Shown: piece by piece, positions 43,129 to 50,870 of the stretch
Position numbering within the stretch: the stretch's first letter is position 1
Layout of the letters: the number at the start of each line of letters is the position of its first letter
Source: Aminobacterium sp. MB27-C1
Lineage (GTDB): Bacteria; Synergistota; Synergistia; Synergistales; Aminobacteriaceae
Assembly (NCBI RefSeq): GCF_030908405.1
Contig: NZ_CP133089.1
Span: forward strand, 372,001-436,000
Length of the DNA: 64,000 bases
Direction: 5' to 3'
Position numbers and translations under genes: made by a program
The notes under the pieces: model-generated
The model's database searches: none
Seen by the model: the letters and a program-made list of their open reading frames with translations, nothing else
What the model was told of the DNA's origin: nothing

Positions 43129-44406
43129 ATGTTACTGACACTTATGGGCACAATGATCATATTGCTGATTTTGGGGTTCCCAATGATGGTTCCCCTGGCA
43201 GCTGGAGCTTTTTTAACTCTTATATTGAACTTCCCAGGAGTTAATCCATCAATGTTGATACAGCAAGTTATTGGCGGAATTCAACCGATCTCTTTAACAG
43301 CCGTTCCAATGTTTATCTTTGCAGCAGATATTATGACCTCTGGACAAATTGCAGATAGACTACTGAATTTCGTCGTAAAAATGGTGGGACACAAAAGAGG
43401 CGGTCTTCCTATAGCAACAGCTACTGCATGTACCCTCTTTGGAGCAGTTTCCGGTTCAACACAAGCTACAGTAGTTGCCATAGGAGGACCTCTTCGTCCC
43501 ATGCTTCTGAATGCTGGCTATTCTGCTTCCTTTTCTACTGCTCTGATTATTAACGCTGCCATTATTGCTCTGCTCATCCCACCAAGTATTTACATGATTG
43601 TTTATGGTGTTGTTGGCGGAGCTTCTGTTGGGGAGCTTTTTATTGCAGGGGTTGGCCCTGGTCTTTTAATCCTGTTACTTTTCTCCATTTATTGTTGGTT
43701 TATTTCACGCAAAGAGAATGGTATGACCAAAGCAAGTTGGAGCGAACGTTGGGTGGCTTTCAAAGAAGCTATTCTTGGTTTTACATTCCCGATCATTATT
43801 TTTGGTGGTATTTATTCAGGAGTATTTAGTCCTACAGAAGCTGCGGCTGTTTCCGTTCTTTACGCTTTTGTTCTTGAGTTTTTCATCTATAAGTCAATCA
43901 AGCTGTCTGATATTCCTAAATTAGCATTACGTACTGGAATAGTTACTGCTATCGTTTTCATTCTTATCGCAGTTGGGCAGGCCTTTTCTTGGACAGTCTC
44001 CTTTGCCAGAATCCCGAATTTGATTTTGCCTCCTTTGCTGGGAACAGATCCCTCTGTCATTCGTATTCTAGCTGTTCTTTCTATTGCGTACTTCTTAGGA
44101 TGCATGTTTGTCGATCCCATTGTTGTTATCATGATACTTACGCCCATTTTTAAGCCTGCAATTGCTGCTTCAGGGCTGGATAACGTTTTAGTTGGAACGA
44201 TCGTTACGCTTCAAGCTGCTATCGGATCTACCACGCCTCCTTTCGGCTGCAATATCTTTACTGCTATAGCTATCTTTAAACAGAAATATATGGATGTAGT
44301 GCGAGGTGTTCCTCCCTTTGTATTTATCTTGGTTCTTGTTTCAATTTTGTTGGTATTCTTCCCACAAATTGCGTTGTTCTTAAGAGATTTGGCTGTTGCT
44401 CAGTAA
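43129..44406 (+). CDS. dctM: TRAP transporter large permease (DctM)
   Basis: 425 residues, about twelve membrane segments. Family stretches include PMMVPLAAGAFLTLILNFPG, ATACTLFGAVSGSTQATVVA and GVFSPTEAAAVSVLYA, plus a C-terminal GSTTPPFGCNIFTAIAIFK. It forms the transport path for a carboxylate or amino-acid-like anion driven by Na+. It shares an operon with dctQ and dctP. Confidence 0.92.
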   Translation: MLLTLMGTMIILLILGFPMMVPLAAGAFLTLILNFPGVNPSMLIQQVIGGIQPISLTAVPMFIFAADIMTSGQIADRLLNFVVKMVGHKRGGLPIATATACTLFGAVSGSTQATVVAIGGPLRPMLLNAGYSASFSTALIINAAIIALLIPPSIYMIVYGVVGGASVGELFIAGVGPGLLILLLFSIYCWFISRKENGMTKASWSERWVAFKEAILGFTFPIIIFGGIYSGVFSPTEAAAVSVLYAFVLEFFIYKSIKLSDIPKLALRTGIVTAIVFILIAVGQAFSWTVSFARIPNLILPPLLGTDPSVIRILAVLSIAYFLGCMFVDPIVVIMILTPIFKPAIAASGLDNVLVGTIVTLQAAIGSTTPPFGCNIFTAIAIFKQKYMDVVRGVPPFVFILVLVSILLVFFPQIALFLRDLAVAQ

Positions 44407-44439
44407 ATAGCCCAAGGAATAGAAGTTATTAGTTTAGGA

Positions 44440-44466
44440 TAAGGCGATAAAAATATTGCCTTAATT
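44440..44466 (+). terminator. Hairpin between dctM and dctP
   Basis: TAAGGC and GCCTTA pair around GATAAAAATATT, followed by an A/T-rich stretch. It probably separates the levels of the permease and binding-protein mRNAs. Confidence 0.45.
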
Positions 44467-44490
44467 TAATAAAACAGGAGGGTTATATCT

Positions 44491-45534
44491 ATGAAAAAGC
44501 TGCATGTGTTAGCTCTGGTTCTTGCTTTTGTTCTTGCGTTTTCTGGTATTGCAACTGCTGCCGAGTATAATTGGCGTCTGGCTGAAGAAGAAATAGCTGG
44601 TAGTGTTTGTGACCTTTATGCAAACGAATTTGCTCGCCTTCTTGCAGAAAAGTCTAATGGCAGAATTCAGCTTGATGTGTATCCACAAGGAACCTTGGGA
44701 ACACCCACAGAAATGTTCGAGCTTTGCCTTAATGGCGCTATTGAATTTGCACTTGTAGGTCCTGGCCAGTGTGGTGCTATTGTTCCTGAAAACCAGATAT
44801 TTTCTCTTCAATTCCTTTTCTCTGACGATGATATGCTCAACGAAAAAGTTCTTGCCACAAGCAAAGCTTTAAACGAAGATCTCGCTAGTGTTTATGAAAC
44901 GAAGGGTTTAAAAGTCCTTTCTTATTTTAGCGAGGGTGCCATGTATTGGACAGGCAACAAACCTCTTCTTAAACCCGAAGATTTCAGTGGCTTCAAAATA
45001 CGAGTCATGCCTTCTGAAATGCTTGTAGAAACGTATAAAGCCTACGGTGCCAATCCTACACCTCTTTCCTTCACAGAATTGTATAGTGCTCTGCAGCTTA
45101 ATATGGTTGAAGGACAGGAAAATGCTCCTTACATTATCCAGGAAATGAAATTTATGGAAGTTCAAAAGTATCTCATTGCTTCAAAACATAACATCTATGT
45201 TATGCACACCCTTGCCAACGCTGATTTTTACAAGAGCTTGCCTGAAGATATAAAACAAATTGTTGAAGAATGCATCGCTGAGCTTCGGCCTTTTGTTTAC
45301 AAAGTACAGCAAGACCTTAATGACAAACGTCTCGACATGATGGTCAAAGCTTTCAAACCTGATCAGAAACTTTTAGAGCTTGAACACGATCAGAGAATGA
45401 GTTTCCGTGAAATCGCCAAAAAAGCCGATGAAAAGTATTTTGAGCTTTCTGGAAACCCAGAATTTGCAAAAAAACTTCTTGAAGATTTCAGAGCAGAAAT
45501 GGCTGCAGCGGAGAAAGAATTGGCAACAAAGTAA
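44491..45534 (+). CDS. dctP: TRAP transporter substrate-binding protein (DctP)
   Basis: 347 residues with a signal peptide (ending GIATAAEY). FKIRVMPSEML carries the conserved Arg that grips the ligand carboxylate; YSALQLNMVEGQENA is the usual second binding loop. GGAGG precedes the ATG. Unlike many TRAP operons, the binding-protein gene comes last. Its neighbours (M20, ftcD, fchA) suggest an N-substituted glutamate or similar as ligand; this is an inference. Confidence 0.9.
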   Translation: MKKLHVLALVLAFVLAFSGIATAAEYNWRLAEEEIAGSVCDLYANEFARLLAEKSNGRIQLDVYPQGTLGTPTEMFELCLNGAIEFALVGPGQCGAIVPENQIFSLQFLFSDDDMLNEKVLATSKALNEDLASVYETKGLKVLSYFSEGAMYWTGNKPLLKPEDFSGFKIRVMPSEMLVETYKAYGANPTPLSFTELYSALQLNMVEGQENAPYIIQEMKFMEVQKYLIASKHNIYVMHTLANADFYKSLPEDIKQIVEECIAELRPFVYKVQQDLNDKRLDMMVKAFKPDQKLLELEHDQRMSFREIAKKADEKYFELSGNPEFAKKLLEDFRAEMAAAEKELATK

Positions 45535-45621
45535 AAAGGCAGCTCTCCGTGCAGGGAGAAACTGCCCCTAAATAAAAATACAACTATTTTACATTCTACC
45601 AATTGATTGGAGGAACCACAA

Positions 45622-46542
45622 TTGTCTAAAAGACAGTATGTACAAGCAGTACCTAACTTTAGCAATGGAAGAGACAAGGATGTTATTGAAGCTATCGTTG
45701 ATGAAATCCGCAATGCCAAAGGAGTAAAACTCATCGGATATTTCCCCGATGCAGACTTTAATAGAACTGTTATCGAATGTTTAGGAGAGCCCAAGCCTCT
45801 TAAAGAAGCTCTCCTCAAGATGGCAGGCAAAGCCTACGAATTGATTGATATGGAAAAGCAGGAAGGAAAACATCCTCGTATCGGAGCACAGGATACAATT
45901 CCAGTTTTCCCGCTGCGAAATATTTCTCTTGAAGAGTGCACCCAGCTTGCCGAAGAAATCGGTAAAGAAATTTGGGAGCGTTATCAGGTTCCTGTTTACT
46001 TCAGTGGCGAGAATGCCAGAACGCCTGAGCGCAAAGAATTGGCATATATCCGCAAAGGTCAGTATGAAGGCTTGAAAGAAGTAGCTCATACACCTGAGCG
46101 TTGTCCTGATCTTGGCCCTGCAAAGCTTCATCCCACAGCAGGTGCTACAATAGTCAGTGCCGCAACTCATAATCTGGTAGCTGTTAATATGATTTTGAAC
46201 ACGACAGACCTTGAAATTGGAAAGAAAATAGCCAAAATGATGAGAGGTCCCAGTGGCGGTTTCAGCACAATTCGTTCAGTTGCATTTAAGCCGGATGGTT
46301 ACGATAATGTAGCTGTCTCCATGAATATGTTTGATACGGTCAATACGCCAATTTACAGAGCTTTTCAGGTTGTAGAAAATGAAGCTCGCCGTTTTGGACT
46401 TACTATAATTGGAACGCAGATTTGTGGTACTCTTCCGCAGGATGCTTTACTGAACTGCGCTGAATATTTCCTTCGCATCGTTGATTTTGACCGCAATCAG
46501 ATTCTGGAGAATAATATTCTAGCACTTGATGATGAGGAGTAG
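45622..46542 (+). CDS. ftcD: Glutamate formimidoyltransferase
   Basis: 306 residues, the single-domain bacterial form. YVQAVPNFSNGRDKDVIEAI at the start, HPRIGAQDTIPVFPL at about 86-100 (catalytic His), and AGATIVSAATHNLVAVN. It moves the formimidoyl group of formimidoylglutamate to THF, giving glutamate and 5-formimidoyl-THF, the last step of one histidine degradation route. The start is TTG at 45622 with GGAGG 8 nt upstream; the earlier TTG at 45607 overlaps this RBS. The next gene encodes the cyclodeaminase. Confidence 0.93.
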   Translation: MSKRQYVQAVPNFSNGRDKDVIEAIVDEIRNAKGVKLIGYFPDADFNRTVIECLGEPKPLKEALLKMAGKAYELIDMEKQEGKHPRIGAQDTIPVFPLRNISLEECTQLAEEIGKEIWERYQVPVYFSGENARTPERKELAYIRKGQYEGLKEVAHTPERCPDLGPAKLHPTAGATIVSAATHNLVAVNMILNTTDLEIGKKIAKMMRGPSGGFSTIRSVAFKPDGYDNVAVSMNMFDTVNTPIYRAFQVVENEARRFGLTIIGTQICGTLPQDALLNCAEYFLRIVDFDRNQILENNILALDDEE

Positions 46543-46548
46543 ATGCGT

Positions 46549-47172
46549 ATGTTAGCGGAAATGGATTTACGAGCTTTTGTAAAAGAACTTGCTTCAGAAT
46601 CACCGGCTCCAGGTGGCGGTAGTGTAGCTGCTCTTTCTGGAGCTTTGGGAGCTGGCCTTGTCTCTATGGTTTGCAACTTGACCATAGAAAAAAAAGGATA
46701 TGAGGCCTATGAGGCAATAATGACAGATGCTCGTGCACAAGCGGATAATCTGTACACAAGTTTGCTTGAAAGAATTGACAAGGATACAGATGCCTTTAAT
46801 AAGGTTATGGCCGCTTTTAAAATGAAAAAAGAAACTGAAGAAGAGAAAGCGCTACGTAAAGCTGCAATCCAGGAAGCCTTTAAAGGGGCATGCGACTCGC
46901 CTTTTGCCATAGCTGAAGAATGCCTCGCCGTTATTCATTTAACCGATAGTATTGTCGATAAGGGAAATACAAATGCTATGAGTGATATGGGTGTCGCTGC
47001 TGCACAGGCTTTAGCCGGTCTGGAAGGTGCCATTATGAATGTGCGTATTAACCTTCCTTCTATAAAAGATGAAGCGTATGTAGCGGAGAAAAAAACTGCT
47101 GTTGAGAAAATGCTTGAAGAAGGCATCTCTCTTCGCCAGGCGATTCAGGAAAAAGTAGATTCAAAACTTTAA
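46549..47172 (+). CDS. fchA: Formimidoyl-THF cyclodeaminase / methenyl-THF cyclohydrolase (FchA family)
   Basis: 207 residues, all helical. SPAPGGGSVAALSGALGAGLVSMVCNLT (shown in part: PGGGSVAALSGALG) is the family signature for folate binding, with the usual QALAGLEGAIMNVRINLPSI late in the chain. It turns 5-formimidoyl-THF into methenyl-THF and ammonia. The ATG at 46549 is 9 nt after GAGGAG; the ATG at 46543 is too close to it. With ftcD and fhs it forms a route from formimidoylglutamate to formate and ATP. Confidence 0.9.
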   Translation: MLAEMDLRAFVKELASESPAPGGGSVAALSGALGAGLVSMVCNLTIEKKGYEAYEAIMTDARAQADNLYTSLLERIDKDTDAFNKVMAAFKMKKETEEEKALRKAAIQEAFKGACDSPFAIAEECLAVIHLTDSIVDKGNTNAMSDMGVAAAQALAGLEGAIMNVRINLPSIKDEAYVAEKKTAVEKMLEEGISLRQAIQEKVDSKL

Positions 47173-47207
47173 AAATCCTTATATCTTATAGTGGTAATGT
47201 CCATAGA

Positions 47208-47236
47208 GGGGCAGAATACTTTTCTGCCCCTTTTTG
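47208..47236 (+). terminator. Intrinsic terminator after fchA
   Basis: GGGGCAGA (47208-47215) pairs with TCTGCCCC (47223-47230), followed by TTTTT. It separates the TRAP-ftcD-fchA operon from the second fhs copy. Confidence 0.88.
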
Positions 47237-47268
47237 CCCTTAAAATATCTTTCGCACGAGAAATGAGC

Positions 47269-48960
47269 AGAGGAGGTAAGGCAACGAATGATGCTAAGCG
47301 ATATTGAAATAGCACAGCAGGCCCAAATGAAGCCTATTGTGGAGATAGCTTCTCAGTTAGGTATCGACGAAGAGGAATTGGAGCTTTACGGAAAGTACAA
47401 GGCGAAGGTAACGTACGGACTCTGGGATCGGATCAAGGATCGAGAGGACGGAAAGCTTGTATTGGTGACAGCCATAACCCCGACTCCGGCAGGAGAGGGA
47501 AAGACAACGACGACAGTAGGTCTCGCCCAGGGCCTGGCGAAGCTTGGCAAGAAGGTGAGCATAGGTCTTCGCGAGCCGTCTTTGGGGCCGAGCTTCGGAG
47601 TCAAGGGCGGTGCGGCAGGAGGCGGTTACTCCCAGGTTGTTCCCATGGAGGATATCAACCTCCACTTTACCGGAGACCTTCATGCAATAACGGCAGCCCA
47701 TAACTTGCTGGCAGCCTTGCTCGATAACCATCTGCAGCAGGGCAACGTATTGAACATAGATTCGCGCCGAGTTGTTTTCCGTCGAGTCATGGATCTGAAC
47801 GAACGAGCCCTTCGGAACGTGATCGTCGGTCTTGGAGGGAAGGCGAACGGTGTGCCTCGCGAGTCAGGATTTGATATTACGGTAGCCTCCGAAGTGATGG
47901 CCATTCTGTGTCTTTCAGGCAGCATTCATGAGTTGAAGGAGCGTCTTTCCCAAATTGTAGTTGCCTATACGTACGAAGGTAAGGCCGTAACGGCAGGGGA
48001 TCTGAACGCCCAGGGCTCAATGGCGGTCTTGTTGAAAGATGCGTTGAAGCCGAATCTTGTGCAGACTCTTGAGCATGTCCCGGCCTTTGTTCACGGAGGT
48101 CCCTTTGCGAATATAGCCCACGGCTGCAACAGCCTGCAGGCGACGAAATATGGTCTGAAGCTTTCCGATTACTTCATTACCGAGGCCGGATTCGGAGCGG
48201 ATCTTGGAGCAGAGAAGTTCTTCGACATCAAGTGTCGTATGGGTGGATTGAACCCATCGGCGGTAGTGATCGTGGCGACAGTCCGAGCCTTGAAGATGCA
48301 TGGCGGAGTGGCGAAGAGCGACCTGACGAATGAGAATATAGAGGCGTTATCGAAGGGGATTCCGAACCTTGAGAAGCATATAGAGAACATGCAGAGCTTC
48401 GGTCTTCCAGTTGTAGTGGCAATCAACCGTTTCCCGACAGACACGGAGAGAGAACTTGAGCTTGTGCGCGAGCGATGTGGAGCCCTCGGTGTATCGGTAG
48501 CGCTGTCGGAGATCTGGGCGAAGGGCGGCGAAGGCGGCATAGAGTTGGCGGAAGAGGTATTGAAGGCAGTAGAAGCGAAGAACACCTTCCATCAGCTGTA
48601 CGAGACGACATTGAGCCCGAAGGAAAAGATCGAGAAGATAGCGAAGGAGATCTACGGAGCGAAGAGTGTGACCTATACGGCCCAGGCCGAGAAAGACCTT
48701 GAAGAGATTCATCGTTTGGGTAAGGATGATTTGGTGATATGCATGGCGAAGACGCAGGCTTCCATCTCTGATAACCCGACGTTGATAGGTCGTCCAGAAG
48801 GCTTTGAGCTGACGGTGAGAGAAGTTCGCCTGTCGGCGGGAGCAGGTTTCATTATTCCCATAACGGGATCGATAATGACCATGCCTGGCCTTCCGAAAGT
48901 TCCAGCCGCTATGAGAATTGACGTTGACGATAACGGAAATATTACCGGCTTGTTCTAAAA
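47269..48960 (+). repeat. Long direct repeat containing fhs, right copy
   Basis: Second copy of the block at 37085-38776, same orientation, three silent differences seen (47725 T, 48082 G, 48127 C). Sequence on both sides is unrelated to that around the left copy. Confidence 0.92.
47288..48958 (+). CDS. fhs: Formate-tetrahydrofolate ligase, copy 2
   Basis: 556 residues, protein identical to the one encoded at 37104, with the same motifs and the same RBS. It follows the ftcD-fchA operon after a terminator and about 50 nt of A/T-rich sequence, so it may have its own promoter. In this position the enzyme would run towards formate, making ATP from the formimidoyl group of histidine-derived formimidoylglutamate. 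The copy keeps the AAG/GAG-rich codon use. A terminator follows. Confidence 0.95.
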   Translation: MMLSDIEIAQQAQMKPIVEIASQLGIDEEELELYGKYKAKVTYGLWDRIKDREDGKLVLVTAITPTPAGEGKTTTTVGLAQGLAKLGKKVSIGLREPSLGPSFGVKGGAAGGGYSQVVPMEDINLHFTGDLHAITAAHNLLAALLDNHLQQGNVLNIDSRRVVFRRVMDLNERALRNVIVGLGGKANGVPRESGFDITVASEVMAILCLSGSIHELKERLSQIVVAYTYEGKAVTAGDLNAQGSMAVLLKDALKPNLVQTLEHVPAFVHGGPFANIAHGCNSLQATKYGLKLSDYFITEAGFGADLGAEKFFDIKCRMGGLNPSAVVIVATVRALKMHGGVAKSDLTNENIEALSKGIPNLEKHIENMQSFGLPVVVAINRFPTDTERELELVRERCGALGVSVALSEIWAKGGEGGIELAEEVLKAVEAKNTFHQLYETTLSPKEKIEKIAKEIYGAKSVTYTAQAEKDLEEIHRLGKDDLVICMAKTQASISDNPTLIGRPEGFELTVREVRLSAGAGFIIPITGSIMTMPGLPKVPAAMRIDVDDNGNITGLF

Positions 48961-48979
48961 ACTAGAGAATCTGTAAAAT

Positions 48980-49016
48980 AACGGTCGACTTAAACTAAGT
49001 CGGCCGTTATTTTTAT
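48980..49016 (+). terminator. Intrinsic terminator after the second fhs
   Basis: AACGGTCGACTT pairs with AAGTCGGCCGTT around AAACT, with one wobble, followed by ATTTTTATTTTT. Confidence 0.88.
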
Positions 49017-49110
49017 TTTTGCGTCTCTATTTTTCCTTTTGTGGTATATTTTTTTAGGATTCTCTCATAGAAGAGTGTTAAAAATTAAAGCTTGTGATGG
49101 AGGTTATTTT

Positions 49111-49629
49111 ATGTCTGTTAAACCCTGGTGGCGCGAGACCCTTGAAACTGTTCTTTGGGCAGTGGCGCTTGCGCTTGTTCTCCGTACCTTTGTAGTTCAA
49201 TCTTATTGGATTCCAAGCGGATCGATGATACCGACTTTGCAAATTCGAGACCGCGTTATGGCTGCTAAATTTTGGTATTACTTCTCCGAACCTAAGCGGG
49301 GACAAATTGTGGTTTTCAAATTTCCTGACGATACAAAAAAGGATTTTGTAAAACGTATCATCGGGCTACCAGGAGAGACGATAGAAATTCGGGATGGCGT
49401 TGTCTATGTAAATGGTGAGCCTCTTCAGGAACCCTATATACAAAATCATGATTCAGTTTCAATGAATTCTATAACAGTGCCGCAAGATCACTACTTTATG
49501 TTGGGAGACAACAGGCCTAATTCATGGGATGGACGTTACTGGGAACATCAGTTTGTTTCTAAGGAAGCTTTGCGTGGCCCTGCATTTTTCCGTTTCTGGC
49601 CTCTACCGAGGGTAGGTATTCCTAAATAA
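49111..49629 (+). CDS. lepB: Signal peptidase I, first paralogue
   Basis: 172 residues from the ATG with GGAGG 7 nt upstream. One N-terminal membrane anchor (LETVLWAVALALVLRTFVVQ); catalytic Ser in WIPSGSMIPTL; catalytic Lys in FVKRIIGLPGE; box E GDNRPNSWDGRYW. It removes signal peptides outside the membrane. A second paralogue lies at 53878, with about half its residues the same. The tRNA-Ser gene is on the opposite strand just downstream. Confidence 0.93.
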   Translation: MSVKPWWRETLETVLWAVALALVLRTFVVQSYWIPSGSMIPTLQIRDRVMAAKFWYYFSEPKRGQIVVFKFPDDTKKDFVKRIIGLPGETIEIRDGVVYVNGEPLQEPYIQNHDSVSMNSITVPQDHYFMLGDNRPNSWDGRYWEHQFVSKEALRGPAFFRFWPLPRVGIPK

Positions 49630-49640
49630 AGGCATGAAAA

Positions 49641-49730
49641 TGGCGGAGGACAGAGGATTCGAACCCCTGGAGGCTCACGCCTCAACTGATTTCAAGTCAG
49701 CCGCCATCGACCACTCGGCCAGTCCTCCGC
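49641..49730 (-). tRNA. tRNA-Ser (anticodon UGA)
   Basis: On the minus strand the 90-nt gene begins GCGGAGGACTGGCCGAGTGG. The 7-bp acceptor stem GCGGAGG/CCTCCGC is perfect, and the encoded CCA lies at 49641-49643. The anticodon arm CTGACTTGAAATCAG gives loop CTTGAAA and anticodon TGA. A long variable arm (GAGGCGTGAGCCTC) identifies a class II tRNA, and GGTTCGAATCC is the T loop. It reads UCN serine codons. Confidence 0.95.
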
Positions 49731-49856
49731 TTATACTAAAGGGACATGTGTCCGGGCATGTATTATACACATTGGTCTGGAAGCAGACAACCCTTTTCAT
49801 AGAAAAGATGGGCTATAATTTTAGAGATTTTTATTTCTTAAAGAGGAGGACTAGCG

Positions 49857-50273
49857 ATGGAGAGAATGGAAGTGATCAAAAAATACATTTGTACCCCTTC
49901 TTCTATCGCCATAATAGGAGCTTCCCCGAAAGAAAACAGACCTGTTTATGGTGTGATGAATTATCTTCAAAAAATTGGTCACACACTTTATCCTGTAAAC
50001 CCAGCATATAAAGGAAAGGAAATTCTCGGCATTCCCTGTTTTGATTCTTTGAGCGAAATACCAGATTCTATTGATGTTGTTGCTTTTTTTCTCTCACCTT
50101 CCTTGCAACAACCTGTAGCAGAAGAATTAGTGAAGAATAAAAAAAATCATCCGGTAGTTTGGTTTCAGCCGGGAGCGGAGAATCCAACAGTGGAATTATG
50201 GCTTGAGGAAAGAGGCTTTTTTGTCGTTAGTCATGAATGCATGATGGTAGCCCATCGTAAGTGGTGTTTTTAA
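49857..50273 (+). CDS. CoA-binding (YccU-like) protein
   Basis: 138 residues, one CoA_binding_2 Rossmann domain: IAIIGASPKENRPVYGVMNYL at the start, YPVNPAYKGKEILGIPCFDSL, DVVAFFLSP, and HECMMVAHRKW at the C-terminus. Proteins of this family bind CoA, but their role is not known. GAGGAGG lies 7 nt before the ATG. Confidence 0.85.
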   Translation: MERMEVIKKYICTPSSIAIIGASPKENRPVYGVMNYLQKIGHTLYPVNPAYKGKEILGIPCFDSLSEIPDSIDVVAFFLSPSLQQPVAEELVKNKKNHPVVWFQPGAENPTVELWLEERGFFVVSHECMMVAHRKWCF

Positions 50274-50320
50274 TTTATTATAGGCAAAATACGTTATACA
50301 ATTTTAACGATAGCCATAAA

Positions 50321-50350
50321 TTGTCACACTTTTGGTATCTATGGTATATA
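50321..50350 (+). promoter_or_regulatory. Probable promoter for the thioesterase-iorAB operon
   Basis: TTGTCA (50321-50326), 18-nt spacer, TATATA (50345-50350), about 85 nt before the thioesterase start. Confidence 0.5.
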
Positions 50351-50436
50351 ATTCTATAAAGAACGATTCCTTTTTCTTGCCTAAAATCCTTCATAGAGCT
50401 ACTTTTTATTCTTTGTTTTAAGGGAGGTTTTCCCCT

Positions 50437-50853
50437 TTGTATCATGAAATTGCCATTTCTTTGCGAGTTCGTTATAGCGAAACAGATCAAATGGGAATTG
50501 TTTATTACGCCAATTATTTAACGTGGTTTGAGATTGGACGTACTGAATATTGTCGTGCTTTAGGTATACCCTACACTAAATGGGAAGAAGAAGGGGTGCT
50601 TTTACCGGTAGTGGAGGCATCTTGTCGATATCTATCCCCAGCACGTTACGATGATAACCTGACTGTTACAACGTGGGTTGAAGAAATAAAAGTGTCGAGT
50701 ATGCGATTTGGATATCGTATTGAGAGAGAAGAAGATAAAAAAACATTGGCAGAGGGCACAACTCGTCATGCCTTTGTTGATAAAGAGGGAAAGTTGCTTC
50801 GAAGAAAACATCCTTTTTATCTCTGGATTCAAAAACTTATTGAAGAAAAATAA
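50437..50853 (+). CDS. Acyl-CoA thioesterase, YbgC/4HBT family
   Basis: 138 residues, hot-dog fold. RYSETDQMGIVYYANYLTWFEIGRTEY holds the catalytic Asp in the D-x-M-G-I-V-Y-Y-x-N-Y motif (written here in part only). The start is TTG with GGGAGG 9 nt upstream. It hydrolyses short or aryl acyl-CoAs. Directly before iorAB, it could release arylacetates from the arylacetyl-CoA that IorAB makes, a plausible final step of aromatic amino-acid fermentation. Confidence 0.87.
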   Translation: MYHEIAISLRVRYSETDQMGIVYYANYLTWFEIGRTEYCRALGIPYTKWEEEGVLLPVVEASCRYLSPARYDDNLTVTTWVEEIKVSSMRFGYRIEREEDKKTLAEGTTRHAFVDKEGKLLRRKHPFYLWIQKLIEEK

Positions 50854-50870
50854 TGGAGGTGGCGTGTACG

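Noticed and set aside
37085-48960. Duplicated fhs as a composite transposon
   Set aside because: No transposase, terminal inverted repeats or target-site duplications are visible at the ends of either copy.
49634-50011. Open frame on the plus strand through the tRNA-Ser gene into the CoA-binding gene
   Set aside because: It crosses the tRNA on the opposite strand and runs out of frame over a clear CoA-binding domain.
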